Source: Conexibacter sp. SYSU D00693 | Lineage (GTDB): Bacteria > Actinomycetota > Thermoleophilia > Solirubrobacterales > Solirubrobacteraceae | Assembly: GCF_017084525.1 (NCBI RefSeq) | Contig: NZ_CP070950.1 | Location: 2,480,001-2,544,000, forward strand | DNA length: 64,000 nucleotides | Reading direction: 5' to 3' | In this document: positions 22,784 to 31,270 of the stretch, piece by piece | Layout: the number at the start of each line of letters is the position of its first letter | How positions within the stretch are numbered: the first letter of the stretch is position 1 | The notes under the pieces: generated by a model | What the model was told of the DNA's origin: nothing | Database searches by the model: none | What the model saw: only the letters and a program-made list of their open reading frames with translations | Made by a program: the position numbers and the translations under genes

Positions 22784-24438
22784 CGATCCACCTCAGCATC
22801 CTGCTCTGGCTGCCCCTCGGCGGGGCGCTGCTGGGCGCGCTGCTCACCGGCGCGGCCGCGCGCCTGGGCGCCGTCCTGGGCTCGGCCCTCGCGCTGGTCT
22901 ACGCGATCGTCGCCGTGGCCGACTTCGAGCGCGGCGCCGGTCTGCAGTACGTCACCGACGAGACGTGGATCCGCTCGCTGGGCGTCCACTACGCGCTCGG
23001 CATCGACGGCCTGAACCTCTTCCTCATCCTCCTGGCGACCGTGCTCTTCACGGCCTCGACGCTGTGGGCGGCGTTCAAGGAGTGGGAGCGCCCCCGCCAG
23101 TTCTTCCTGATGCTCGGCCTGGCCCACACCGGCGTGCTCGGCGCGCTGATGGCCCAGGACCTCGCGCTGTTCGTCGTCTTCTTCGACCTGATGCTCGTGC
23201 CGTTCCTCTTCCTCACCTACGTGTGGGGCCGCGAGGACCGCGAGCCGGTCAAGGCCGTCACGAAGCTCTTCATCTACACCCTCGTCGGCTCGCTGCTGAT
23301 GCTCACCGCGGCGATCGCCACGGGCGTCCTGACCGCGGACGCCAAGGGCACCGACGTCAGCTTCCTCTTCGCCGACCTGTCCGGCGGCGCGCTGTCGGAG
23401 GGCTCGCAGCAGTGGATCTTCCTGTGCTTCGCCGCGGCGTTCCTGGTGAAGATGCCGGCCTTCCCGTTCCACGGCTGGATGCCCGACGGCTACCGCGCGA
23501 TGCCGCTGCCGGTGCTCGCCGTCTTCTCCGGTGTGCTGAGCAAGGTCGCGGCCTACGGCTTCCTGCGCGTCGTCGTCCCGTTCTTCCCCGACGCCTCCGT
23601 GCACTTCCAGGAGCTCATGCTCCTGCTGGCCCTGGCCTCGATCCTCTACGGGTCGGTCATGGCGTTCACGACGACCGACGCCCGCCTCGTGCTCGGCTAC
23701 TCGTCGATCGCGCAGCTGGGCTTCATCGTCCTCGGCGTCTTCGCCCTCAACGACGAGGGCGCGCAGGGCGCGATCCTGCAGTCGGTCAACCACGGCATCG
23801 TCGTGGCGCCGGCCTTCGTGGTCCTCGCGCTGCTGGCCGAGCGTGCCGCAGGCTCCGAGGACGTGCGCGACATGGGCGGCATCGCCTTCAGGGCGCCGGT
23901 CCTCGCGGCGCTCTTCCTCGTGGTGGGGCTCGCGAACCTCGCGATCCCCGGCTCCTCGAACTTCGCAGGCGAGTTCCTGATCCTGCTGGGCGTCTTCAAG
24001 GCCAAGCTCGTGATCGCGATCGTCGCCTCGACCGGCGTCGCCCTCGCCTCGGTGTACACGCTGCGGCTCTTCATCCGGGCGATGCACAACCGCGTCGGTG
24101 CCGAGGTCCAGTCGCGCGACCTGGGCGCCCGCGACGCGGTCATCCTCGTCCCGCTGGTGCTCTGCATCCTGGCGCTCGCGCTCTACCCGCAGATCGCCCT
24201 GGAGAAGGGCGAGGCGGCGGTCACGCAGGCCGTCAAGCCCGCGGCCCAGATCATCGACCCGCCGCCGCCCCCGGCCGCGCAGGTCGCGCCCGAGACCCAG
24301 CAGCAGCCGATCCAGATCGACCCGCAGACGGGCCAGCCGATCGACCCCCAGACCGGCCAGCCGATCCAGATCGACCCGAACACGGGCCAGCCGGTGGATC
24401 CGAGCCAGGTCCCGCAGGAGGAGGTGCCGGCGCCGTGA
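22780..24438 (+). CDS. nuoM: NADH-quinone oxidoreductase subunit M with a Pro/Gln repeat tail
   Basis: This 552-residue antiporter-like subunit has the expected motifs: YALGIDGLNLFLILL, FFDLMLVPFLFLTYVWG with the membrane Glu position replaced by Asp, VKMPAFPFHGWMPDGYRAMP with the key Lys, and YSSIAQLGFIVLG. The membrane part ends at about residue 480. It is followed by a roughly 65-residue low-complexity tail containing PPPPPAAQ and three near-repeats of IDPQTGQPID, ending in EEVPAP. Tails of this kind are not part of standard NuoM. The GTG start overlaps nuoL and the stop overlaps nuoN. Confidence 0.94.
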   Translation: MTIHLSILLWLPLGGALLGALLTGAAARLGAVLGSALALVYAIVAVADFERGAGLQYVTDETWIRSLGVHYALGIDGLNLFLILLATVLFTASTLWAAFKEWERPRQFFLMLGLAHTGVLGALMAQDLALFVVFFDLMLVPFLFLTYVWGREDREPVKAVTKLFIYTLVGSLLMLTAAIATGVLTADAKGTDVSFLFADLSGGALSEGSQQWIFLCFAAAFLVKMPAFPFHGWMPDGYRAMPLPVLAVFSGVLSKVAAYGFLRVVVPFFPDASVHFQELMLLLALASILYGSVMAFTTTDARLVLGYSSIAQLGFIVLGVFALNDEGAQGAILQSVNHGIVVAPAFVVLALLAERAAGSEDVRDMGGIAFRAPVLAALFLVVGLANLAIPGSSNFAGEFLILLGVFKAKLVIAIVASTGVALASVYTLRLFIRAMHNRVGAEVQSRDLGARDAVILVPLVLCILALALYPQIALEKGEAAVTQAVKPAAQIIDPPPPPAAQVAPETQQQPIQIDPQTGQPIDPQTGQPIQIDPNTGQPVDPSQVPQEEVPAP

Positions 24439-25943
24439 AGGACGGCCCGTCCATCGACTGGGCGAACCTGTCGCCCCTCGTCGCGCTGCTCGGCGCGGCC
24501 GTCGTCGTCCTGCTGCTCGGCCTGCTGCGCAGCCGGCCGATGCGCGAGCAGGCCGTGCCGTTCCTGTCCTTCGCCGGCTTCGCGACGGCGCTGGGCCTCG
24601 GCGTCTGGCGCTGGGGCGAGGACGGCGACCTCATCGAGCGCGCCATGCGCATGGACGAGCTCACGCTGATGGCGCTCTTCATCGTCTGCGTCGCGGGCAT
24701 GGCGTCGGTCCTGCTGTCGTGGCGCGCCGTCGCGCCGCGGGAGTCGGCCCACGGCGAGTTCCACGCGCTCATGCTCACGAGCGCCGCCGGCATGCTCGTC
24801 CTCGCCGGCTCGACCAACCTCGTCACGCTCTTCCTCGGGCTCGAGCTGCTGTCGATCCCGCTCTACGTCCTGTGCGCGACGGAGATGCGGCGCGCCTCGT
24901 CGCTGGAGTCGGGCCTGAAGTACCTGATCGTCGGCTCCGTCGGCTCGGCGACGCTGCTCTACGGCCTGGCGTTCATCTACGGCGCCGCGGGCCACACGGA
25001 CTTCACGCAGATCGCCACCGCGCTGCGTGACCAGGGCGGCCTGGCGACCGACGAGCTGCTGCTGACCGGCATCGCGCTCAGCGTCGTCGGCCTGGGCTTC
25101 AAGGCCTCGGTCGCGCCGTTCCACCAGTGGACGCCCGACGTGTACGAGGGCGCCCCGACGCCGGTCACCGCGTTCATGGCCACGGCGACGAAGGCCGCCG
25201 CCTTCGCCGTGATGCTGCGCCTCTTCGACGTCGCGCTGGTCGACGCCCAGATCACCTGGGGCCCGGTCCTCGCCGCGCTCGCGACGATCACGATCATCGT
25301 CGGCAACGTCGGCGCCCTGGGCCAGAGCTCGCTCAAGCGCCTGCTGGCCTGGTCGTCGGTGGCGCAGGCGGGCTACATGCTCGCCGGCGTCGTCGTCTCG
25401 ACGCAGCTCGGCGTGCGCGCGACGATGTTCTACCTCGCGGTCTACCTCGTGATGAACCTCGCGGCGTTCGGCGTCATCGTCGCCCGCGAGCGCGAGACCG
25501 GCCTGGGCGACTCCATCGCCTCGGTGCGTGGTCTGATGGCCGAGCGCCCCGTCCTCGGGTGGGCCATGACCCTGGCGATGCTCGGCCTCGCCGGCATCCC
25601 GGCCACGGCCGGCTTCATCGGCAAGTTCTTCCTCATCGAGGCGGCGGTCGACGGCGACTACGCCTGGCTGGGCATCGTCATCGTCGTCGGGTCGATGATC
25701 TCGCTGGCCTACTACCTCAAGGTCATCGCCGCGATGTGGACCCGCCCGGAGCCCGCGCCCGGCGCCGCCCCCGGCACGCCGGTGCTGGCGGGTGCCGACC
25801 CGGTCGCCGACCCGCGTCCGGCGGGCTGGGAGGTCCTCGCCGTCGCCGGCCTCGCCGGGGCGGCGACGCTCGTCCTCGGCGTGGTGCCCCAGCCGCTGTT
25901 CGACCTGGCCGAGCGGGCCGGGTCGCTGGCCGGCCTGCTCTGA
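24435..25943 (+). CDS. nuoN: NADH-quinone oxidoreductase subunit N
   Basis: The 502-residue antiporter-like subunit closes the membrane-arm cluster. TLMALFIVCVAGMASVLLS, FLGLELLSIPLYVLCA with the conserved Glu, GLGFKASVAPFHQWTPDVYEGAPTP split over two helices, and YSSVAQ-like WSSVAQAGYMLAGV are typical. A Pro/Ala/Gly loop (about residues 437-458) precedes the last helix. The GTG start overlaps nuoM by 4 bases. There is no further nuo gene downstream; the next gene encodes a STAS protein. Confidence 0.95.
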   Translation: MKDGPSIDWANLSPLVALLGAAVVVLLLGLLRSRPMREQAVPFLSFAGFATALGLGVWRWGEDGDLIERAMRMDELTLMALFIVCVAGMASVLLSWRAVAPRESAHGEFHALMLTSAAGMLVLAGSTNLVTLFLGLELLSIPLYVLCATEMRRASSLESGLKYLIVGSVGSATLLYGLAFIYGAAGHTDFTQIATALRDQGGLATDELLLTGIALSVVGLGFKASVAPFHQWTPDVYEGAPTPVTAFMATATKAAAFAVMLRLFDVALVDAQITWGPVLAALATITIIVGNVGALGQSSLKRLLAWSSVAQAGYMLAGVVVSTQLGVRATMFYLAVYLVMNLAAFGVIVARERETGLGDSIASVRGLMAERPVLGWAMTLAMLGLAGIPATAGFIGKFFLIEAAVDGDYAWLGIVIVVGSMISLAYYLKVIAAMWTRPEPAPGAAPGTPVLAGADPVADPRPAGWEVLAVAGLAGAATLVLGVVPQPLFDLAERAGSLAGLL

Positions 25944-25996
25944 CACGGGCGGCCTGCGGCCGTCATCCGAGGGGGCGCCCACCACGTACCGAGAGC

Positions 25997-26320
25997 ATGA
26001 TGGACACGCTGCGCCCCGAGCCCTTCCGCGTGCAGCGCCGCGACGACGGCGCGCGCATGGTCCTGCACGTCGCCGGCCCGCTCGACCTCGCCGCGGAGGA
26101 GCCGCTGCGCCGCGCCCTCACCGAGGCCCTCGACGGTGGCGACCATCCGGTCCTGGTCGACCTCGAGGGCTGCACGTTCATCGACTCGCGCGGCATGAGC
26201 GTCCTGCTCGACGGCCATCGCAAGGCCGACGGCCGGCTCGTCCTGCGCGGCGCCCACGGCCAGGTCGCCGCGGCGCTCGAGCTCGTCGACGTCCGCCGGC
26301 ACCTGCCCTTCGAGGACTAG
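25997..26320 (+). CDS. STAS-domain anti-sigma factor antagonist
   Basis: The 107-residue cytoplasmic protein consists of one STAS domain of the SpoIIAA/RsbV type. LHVAGPLDLAAEEPLRRAL matches the first strand and helix, and VLVDLEGCTFIDSRGMSVLL contains the usual phospho-acceptor Ser at position 64 in the D-S-R-G-M context. Such proteins bind anti-sigma kinases until phosphorylated and are reset by PP2C-type phosphatases. No kinase or sigma factor is adjacent; a SpoIIE-type phosphatase lies 31 kb away at 57015. ATG 25997 or ATG 26000 could start it. Confidence 0.85.
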   Translation: MMDTLRPEPFRVQRRDDGARMVLHVAGPLDLAAEEPLRRALTEALDGGDHPVLVDLEGCTFIDSRGMSVLLDGHRKADGRLVLRGAHGQVAAALELVDVRRHLPFED

Positions 26321-26332
26321 GACCGCCCGTCC

Positions 26333-26349
26333 GGGCAGTTCCACTGCCC
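26333..26349 (+). terminator. Hairpin after the STAS gene
   Basis: GGGCAG and CTGCCC form a perfect 6-bp stem around a 5-base loop, 12 bases after the STAS stop. No T-run follows (ATTGGTC), so it is at best a weak intrinsic terminator. Confidence 0.35.
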
Positions 26350-26361
26350 ATTGGTCAGGAC

Positions 26362-26367
26362 TACTGT
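26362..26367 (+). promoter_or_regulatory. -10-like box TACTGT before the secreted hydrolase
   Basis: The TANNNT box ends 8 bases before GTG 26376, the spacing expected for a leaderless or near-leaderless transcript. Confidence 0.45.
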
Positions 26368-26375
26368 GCGTCGTC

Positions 26376-28232
26376 GTGTCGCACCGCCCCACCCGGGTGC
26401 TGGCCCTCGCGGCGGCGGTGCTCGCCGCCGTCCCGGCGTGCGCGGCGGCGTCCACGAAGGACCTGCCGGTCTCCGGCGCGGGCGCGTCGGGCACCGTGCG
26501 GACGCTCGTCGACGTCCAGGGCGACGGCGTCACGGTGGAGGTCCCGTCGACCACCGTGCAGCTGCCGGCCGGCATCAGCTACCGGCTGCGGACGTGCGCC
26601 GAGGTCCACCTCGACGGCCAGCCGCCGGCGTCGCGCTGCGCCAACCGGGCGGTCGACCTGACCGGCCAGACCGGCGTCGTCGAGGCTGAGACGCCGCCGG
26701 AGGGGTTCGGCTTCCGCCTGCCCGACGGCGCCTGGGGCTGGGCCGCCGGGCGCAGCGAGGTGCAGCGCTGGCGCCCCGAGGGGTGGCGCCCGGTCGCCTC
26801 GTCGTGGCCGGCGGGGAGCGTGCGCGACGCCGCCCTGCCGGTGGCCCGCCCCGCCGACGAGGACCGCGCCCGCGCGTGGATCGCCGCCTCCGGCCTGCAG
26901 GGCGTCCCGGTCGCGGGCGGCGAGGTCGGCGGGACGAACACCGGCTGGCCCGACAGCCTCTGCGCCGCCGCCCCCACCCCCCGGACGCAGCCGGTGCCGC
27001 CCGGGCTCGTGGCCAACCCGCTCGGTCCGGGTCCGGCGCCCAGCGAGGGAGGTGAGCCGGCGGGTCCGGCCAAGGGCGTGGCGCTGGTCCTGCACGGCGG
27101 CAGCTGGACCCTGGTCGGCGAGGGGATCATGGACGAGCTGCGCCCGGAGACCGCCCAGTGGCGCGCCGCCGGGTGGCGGACGATCGCCGCGAGCTACCGC
27201 GCCTGCGGCGCGTCGGCCACGGACGTCCTGTGGTTCGTCGACCGCATCAAGGCCGCCTACCCGGACCTCCCGCTCTGCGTCTCGGGCGCCTCGGCCGGCG
27301 GGCAGCTGGCGCTGCTGGCGGCGAGCGCCCGCCCGGCGTCCGTGGACTGCGTCGTCGCGCACGGCGCGCCCACCGACCTCGCCGCGATCGGCGCCCAGCG
27401 CGCCGCGGGGCAGGACGTCCCGGGCCAGGAGGCCGGCCCGCGCTGGGTCGCCAACATCGCGGCCTCGGTCTTCGGCGCCGACAACCTCGCGCACTTCTCG
27501 CCCGACCCGTCGCGAATCCGGGCGCGGGTGCTGCTCGCCCTCTCGGCCCTCGACCACCTCATCCCCCGCCAGCAGGCCACGGGCTTCCGCGACGCGATGC
27601 GCCGCACGGACCCGGCCGCGGACGTCGCGGTCCAGGTCGTGCCGGTGGGTGACCGGCCCTACGTCCACGGCGGCGCGTCCGACGCCGGGCTCATCGACCT
27701 CGGCGGGAAGGTCGCGGCGCTGATGGAGCGCACCGTCGCCGGGTTCCGGTCCCCGTCGCCCGAGCAGCCGCAGGAGCCCGGCGGCGAGCCTCCCGCGGGC
27801 GGGCAGCCGCTGCCCGAGCCGCCGGTGCTGACGCCGGTGCCGCCGGCGCCCACCGCCGACCGCGGCGAGCCGCCCGCCGCCCTGCCGCCGTCGCCTCCCG
27901 CGGCCCCGGCCCTGACGCTCGGGCAGCAGGCCACCGTCCCCACGAGGGGCGCGCGGCTGGACCTGACGGGGGCGTCGGCGGTCCTCGGCGTGCGGCGCAC
28001 CGCGCGCGGCGTCGTGGTGCGGCTGCGCACGAAGCGCGCGGGGACGGCGCAGCTGCGCCTGCGATCGGGCAGGCGCGTCCTGGCCGTCGCGAAGCGCAAG
28101 CTCCGCGCGCGGGTGGCGACGCAGGTGACGGTCCGGCTCGGGCGCGCGGCGCGCGGCGTGCGCACCGCGCGGCTCGAGGTGCGCTTCCCCGGCGGCCTGC
28201 GCGTCGAGCGCCGCGTGCGGCTGCGGCGCTAG
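26376..28232 (+). CDS. Secreted alpha/beta hydrolase with Pro-rich linker and basic C-terminal domain
   Basis: The 618-residue precursor has a signal peptide (residues 1-25) and an N-terminal region of about 190 residues with paired Cys. An esterase/lipase-like alpha/beta hydrolase domain covers about 220-460. The oxyanion motif HGGSW is at 240-244, the nucleophile elbow GASAGG has Ser306, SALDHLIP gives a probable acid residue, and YVHGG the probable His. A linker of about 70 residues, rich in Pro and Glu, leads to a basic, beta-rich C-terminal domain (about 530-618) full of Arg and Val, possibly for attachment to the envelope. The substrate is unknown. Its stop shares CTAG with the convergent small gene. 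Confidence 0.8.
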   Translation: MSHRPTRVLALAAAVLAAVPACAAASTKDLPVSGAGASGTVRTLVDVQGDGVTVEVPSTTVQLPAGISYRLRTCAEVHLDGQPPASRCANRAVDLTGQTGVVEAETPPEGFGFRLPDGAWGWAAGRSEVQRWRPEGWRPVASSWPAGSVRDAALPVARPADEDRARAWIAASGLQGVPVAGGEVGGTNTGWPDSLCAAAPTPRTQPVPPGLVANPLGPGPAPSEGGEPAGPAKGVALVLHGGSWTLVGEGIMDELRPETAQWRAAGWRTIAASYRACGASATDVLWFVDRIKAAYPDLPLCVSGASAGGQLALLAASARPASVDCVVAHGAPTDLAAIGAQRAAGQDVPGQEAGPRWVANIAASVFGADNLAHFSPDPSRIRARVLLALSALDHLIPRQQATGFRDAMRRTDPAADVAVQVVPVGDRPYVHGGASDAGLIDLGGKVAALMERTVAGFRSPSPEQPQEPGGEPPAGGQPLPEPPVLTPVPPAPTADRGEPPAALPPSPPAAPALTLGQQATVPTRGARLDLTGASAVLGVRRTARGVVVRLRTKRAGTAQLRLRSGRRVLAVAKRKLRARVATQVTVRLGRAARGVRTARLEVRFPGGLRVERRVRLRR

Positions 28233-28471
28233 ACGGGCAGCTTCCCGCGGCCCCGGCGCCCGGCGCCCGCGCTGCGGGCCGCCCACTTCGACGTGGAGCG
28301 GAAGGGCTTGGAGAGCAGGCGGCCGATCGGGCCGGGCGCCGAGCCGCCGGCGCGGCTGCCGAGGCCCATCGTCTTGTGCACCCCGCGCTCGGGATGGCGC
28401 GAGAGGCGCGGCGCGACGAACGCGAGCAGGAGGAGGACGATGCAGATGCCGACGACGGCCAGGACGGTCAT
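28229..28471 (-). CDS. Small single-pass membrane protein
   Basis: The 80-residue product starts with one strong transmembrane helix (residues 2-20, VLAVVGICIVLLLLAFVAP). A basic tail follows, with GVHKTMGLGSRAGGSAPGPIGRL in two blocks and a C-terminus rich in Arg, Gly and Lys. The ATG overlaps the metallophosphoesterase stop (ATGA), so the two are probably co-translated. I do not recognise a characterised family. Orientation is likely N-out, C-in by the positive-inside rule. Confidence 0.7.
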   Translation of the reverse strand: MTVLAVVGICIVLLLLAFVAPRLSRHPERGVHKTMGLGSRAGGSAPGPIGRLLSKPFRSTSKWAARSAGAGRRGRGKLPV

Positions 28472-29934
28472 GGCTGCGGCGTACCCCGATGCGACGCGAC
28501 GCGCACCCTCGTCGCGGTCGCGGCGCCCGTGGCCGGGTCGATCGCGACGGTGTCGACGGCCAGCGGCGCGAACGGGTCGCGGCGGAACGTGACGACCGCC
28601 AGCGACAGGTCGGTCCCGTCTCCGAGGTTCCCCGTCCCGCCCGCGCCGATCGAGCCGCCGTTGACCTCGACGACGTCGCGGTCGGCGCGCACCGCCGCCT
28701 GGTGCGTGTGGCCGCTGACGACGAGCAGGGGCGGCAGCGTCACGTCGGCGCGCAGGACGTCGAGCGCGTCGCCCACCAGCGCCGGCTCGTGGACCAGCAC
28801 GACGTCGACCTGGCCCGCCAGCCCGAGCACCCAGGAGCGGAACGCCTCGCGCTCGGCCTCGTCGACCTCGGCGCCCTCGTCGCGGTAGCCGCCCGCGCGC
28901 CGGCGGACGTTCGGGCTCTCGAAGCCGGCGATGCGCAGTCCCGCGGCGCGGACGACGACCGGCCCGCGGGAGCCGTCGGCGCGCACCTGGCCGTCGCGGC
29001 GCAGGACGATCGCGCCGGCGCGCGCGAGCCGGCGCTCCAGCGCGTCGGAGTCGTGGTTGCCCGCGACGAAGACGAACGGCTCGCCGACGTGGACGACGCG
29101 CTCGACGAGCTGGCCCTCGAGCGGCGAGCCGCGGTCGGTCAGGTCGCCCGCGAACAGGACGGGCCGCCCGGCGGCGGCGCGTTCGAGCGCCGGGATCGCC
29201 AGGACGTTGTTGTGGAGGTCGGAGGCGGCCACCAGCCGCGGTAGCCCGCGCAGGGCGGGCCGGCGTGCCGGGTCCTCGACCAGCTGGGCGAGGCCGACGA
29301 GCTGGCCGTCGAGCTCCTCCTCCAGGCGGTCGGCGGACTGCGTCGCGCCCTGGAGGGCGCGCAGCGCGACCGGGATGTCCGGCCCGCGGGCGTAGTACGT
29401 CGGGTCGTCGAGCGCGCCGCGCGGCGGCAGGCCCCACACGACGAGGCCGCCGCACGCCACCGCGCCCAGGACCGCCGTGGCGATGAGCCGCCGGACCGGC
29501 GCGACCGACCGCGAGCGCAGCGCCAGGGCGCCGAGCAGGCCGAGGGCCAGGGACGCACCGGCGACGACGAGCACCGTGAGGCGGATGTAGGAGGCGATCG
29601 CGTCGGTCGCCTCCTCGCGCAGCTCGCGCACCGGCAGCTCGCCGCCCTGGGCGATGCGTGCCGCCGCGTCGCGGTCGACGGCGCGCACGTCCACCTTCAG
29701 GCGGACCGGCAGCCGCACGCCCGGGAAGCGCACGCCCCAGTCGACGAGCGGCACGTAGAGGTCCAGGGCGCCGTCGTGGAAGGCGTCGGTGCCGACCGAG
29801 ACCGAGGCGACCGACAGGTCGCGCTGCACCGAGAAGCCGCCCAGCGCCATCCGCCCCCCGAGCAGGCACAGGGCGAGCACCGCCAGCAGCGCCAACCCGG
29901 CGCGCAGCCCCGCCCACGTCGGCCGTCGCCTCAT
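28468..29934 (-). CDS. Membrane-anchored metallophosphoesterase
   Basis: This 488-residue protein has an N-terminal signal anchor (about residues 10-33), a large extracytoplasmic insert, two hydrophobic segments at about 110-165, and a calcineurin-like phosphoesterase domain. Its five metal-binding blocks are SDLHNN, GDLTDRGSP, GNHD, VHEP and SGHTH. The domain probably lies outside the cell, but its side of the membrane depends on how many helices are real. The substrate is unknown. ATG 29934 is chosen because TACCCT lies 9 bases upstream and the upstream ATG 29961 would overlap the divergent gene. Confidence 0.8.
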   Translation of the reverse strand: MRRRPTWAGLRAGLALLAVLALCLLGGRMALGGFSVQRDLSVASVSVGTDAFHDGALDLYVPLVDWGVRFPGVRLPVRLKVDVRAVDRDAAARIAQGGELPVRELREEATDAIASYIRLTVLVVAGASLALGLLGALALRSRSVAPVRRLIATAVLGAVACGGLVVWGLPPRGALDDPTYYARGPDIPVALRALQGATQSADRLEEELDGQLVGLAQLVEDPARRPALRGLPRLVAASDLHNNVLAIPALERAAAGRPVLFAGDLTDRGSPLEGQLVERVVHVGEPFVFVAGNHDSDALERRLARAGAIVLRRDGQVRADGSRGPVVVRAAGLRIAGFESPNVRRRAGGYRDEGAEVDEAEREAFRSWVLGLAGQVDVVLVHEPALVGDALDVLRADVTLPPLLVVSGHTHQAAVRADRDVVEVNGGSIGAGGTGNLGDGTDLSLAVVTFRRDPFAPLAVDTVAIDPATGAATATRVRVASHRGTPQP

Positions 29935-29943
29935 CCGCGCGAC

Positions 29944-29949
29944 AGGGTA
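29944..29949 (-). promoter_or_regulatory. -10-like box TACCCT before the metallophosphoesterase
   Basis: The TANNNT box on the minus strand ends 9 bases before ATG 29934. Confidence 0.4.
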
Positions 29950-29954
29950 GGAGG
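29949..29954 (+). promoter_or_regulatory. Shine-Dalgarno AGGAGG for the 29960 gene
   Basis: A perfect AGGAGG lies 5 bases before ATG 29960. It decides that start over GTG 29954, which it overlaps. Confidence 0.6.
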
Positions 29955-29959
29955 TGGCC

Positions 29960-30193
29960 ATGGAGTCCTCCCCGCCCCCTGAGCGCCCCGACCCCGACCA
30001 CACCGAGGACCCGCGCGAGCAGCAGACCGGCTCGAGCGGCTACCCGGAGTCCCAGGAGCAGGGCTCGGCGCCCAGCGAGGGGACCCGCACCGGGCCCGAG
30101 CGCAACGTCGACGACGAGGACGCCCCGAGCCCGTCCTCGGGCAAGGAGGCCGACCGCGAGGCGTCTACCGGGAACCCCGACGCCGCAGGGTGA
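29960..30193 (+). CDS. Small acidic, disordered protein
   Basis: The 77-residue product is hydrophilic and strongly biased to Pro, Ser, Glu, Asp and Gly, with no helix or strand signature and no Cys. It is probably intrinsically disordered. Its start is set by a perfect Shine-Dalgarno sequence. The last codons (Asp-Ala-Ala-Gly-stop) are the first unit of the 26-bp tandem repeat, so the repeat has formed or spread at the gene's 3' end. No function can be assigned. Confidence 0.6.
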   Translation: MESSPPPERPDPDHTEDPREQQTGSSGYPESQEQGSAPSEGTRTGPERNVDDEDAPSPSSGKEADREASTGNPDAAG

Positions 30194-30318
30194 CCGGGGA
30201 CCCGGACGCCGCAGGATGACCGGGGACCCGGACGCCGCAGGGTGACCGGGGACCCGGACGCCGCAGGATGACCGGGGACCCGGACGCCGCAGGGTGACCG
30301 GGGACCCGGACGCCGCCG
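30179..30318. repeat. 26-bp tandem repeat, five copies plus a partial sixth
   Basis: Units begin at 30179, 30205, 30231, 30257 and 30283, with a partial copy at 30309. They are nearly identical: the only variation is GGGTGA or GGATGA in alternate units and one changed base in unit 1. The array fills the space between two convergent genes and supplies the stop codon of the + strand gene. Confidence 0.95.
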
Positions 30319-30319
30319 G

Positions 30320-31270
30320 CTAGACCGCCACCGGCGCGCCCTGCGGGCGCACGTGCACCACGTCGCCCTGCGCCAGCTCCAGGGCCAGGGCGTCGTGGCG
30401 CGACAGCTGCGCCCGCGCCTCCTCGCCGTCACGCGTGACGAGCTCGAGGCGGACCTCGAAGCCGAGGTGCACGACGCGCGTGACCATCGCCTCGACGCCG
30501 CCGTCGACCGGGTCGACCGTGACCTCGACGTCGTGCGGGCGCACGGTGCGCCCGCCGACCTTCGTCGTGTCGCCGAGGAACCCCAGCACGAAGTCGTTGG
30601 CCGGCGCGTCGTAGAGGTCGCGCGGCGCGCCGACCTGCTGCACGGCGCCCGCATCGAGGACCACGAGGCGGTCGGCGACGTCCATCGCCTCCTCCTGGTC
30701 GTGGGTGACCAGGACGGTCGTGACGTGGACCTCGTCGTGCAGCCGGCGCAGCCACGCCCGCAGCTCCGCGCGCACGTTGGCGTCCAGCGCGCCGAAGGGC
30801 TCGTCGAGCAGGAGCACCGACGGTTCGATCGCCAGGGCGCGGGCGAGGGCCATGCGCTGGCGCTGACCGCCGCTGAGCTGCGCCGGGCGGCGTTCCTGGT
30901 AGTTCGTCAGGCCGACCACCCGCAGCAGCTCGTCGACCTTCTCCTTGACCTCGGCCTTCGGGCGCTTGCGCACCTGCAGGCCGAAGGCGATGTTGTCGCG
31001 CACGGAGAGGTGCTTGAACGCCGCGTAGTGCTGGAAGACGAAGCCGATGCCGCGCTGCTGGGTCGGCACGCGGGTGACGTCCTGGCCGTCGAGGACGACC
31101 GTCCCCTCGTCGGGCACCTCGAGCCCCGCGATGACGCGCAGGAGCGTCGACTTGCCCGAGCCCGACGGCCCCAGCAACGCGGTGAGCGAGCCCGACGGGA
31201 TCTCCACGTCGACGCCGTGCAGCGCGGTGAAGTCGCCGTAGCGCTTGGTGATGCCGGTGGCCTGGATCAT
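30320..31270 (-). CDS. cysA: Sulfate/thiosulfate ABC transporter ATPase CysA
   Basis: This 316-residue ATPase energises sulfate import. Walker [10 protein letters not shown] is at residues 34-42, the Q-loop is [13 protein letters not shown], the signature [16 protein letters not shown], Walker [13 protein letters not shown], and the H-loop VTHDQEEA. The C-terminal 90 residues form the TOBE-like regulatory segment with [19 protein letters not shown], a CysA hallmark. ATG 31270 overlaps the cysW stop (ATGA). It is the last gene of the cysP-T-W-A operon, and its stop lies at the edge of the 26-bp repeat array. Confidence 0.93.
   Translation of the reverse strand: MIQATGITKRYGDFTALHGVDVEIPSGSLTALLGPSGSGKSTLLRVIAGLEVPDEGTVVLDGQDVTRVPTQQRGIGFVFQHYAAFKHLSVRDNIAFGLQVRKRPKAEVKEKVDELLRVVGLTNYQERRPAQLSGGQRQRMALARALAIEPSVLLLDEPFGALDANVRAELRAWLRRLHDEVHVTTVLVTHDQEEAMDVADRLVVLDAGAVQQVGAPRDLYDAPANDFVLGFLGDTTKVGGRTVRPHDVEVTVDPVDGGVEAMVTRVVHLGFEVRLELVTRDGEEARAQLSRHDALALELAQGDVVHVRPQGAPVAV

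Noticed and set aside
25951-25963. CGGCC-TGC-GGCCG hairpin as nuo terminator
   Set aside because: The stem is only five base pairs and has no T-run.
30179-30318. CRISPR array
   Set aside because: The units are directly adjacent with no variable spacers and no cas genes are near.
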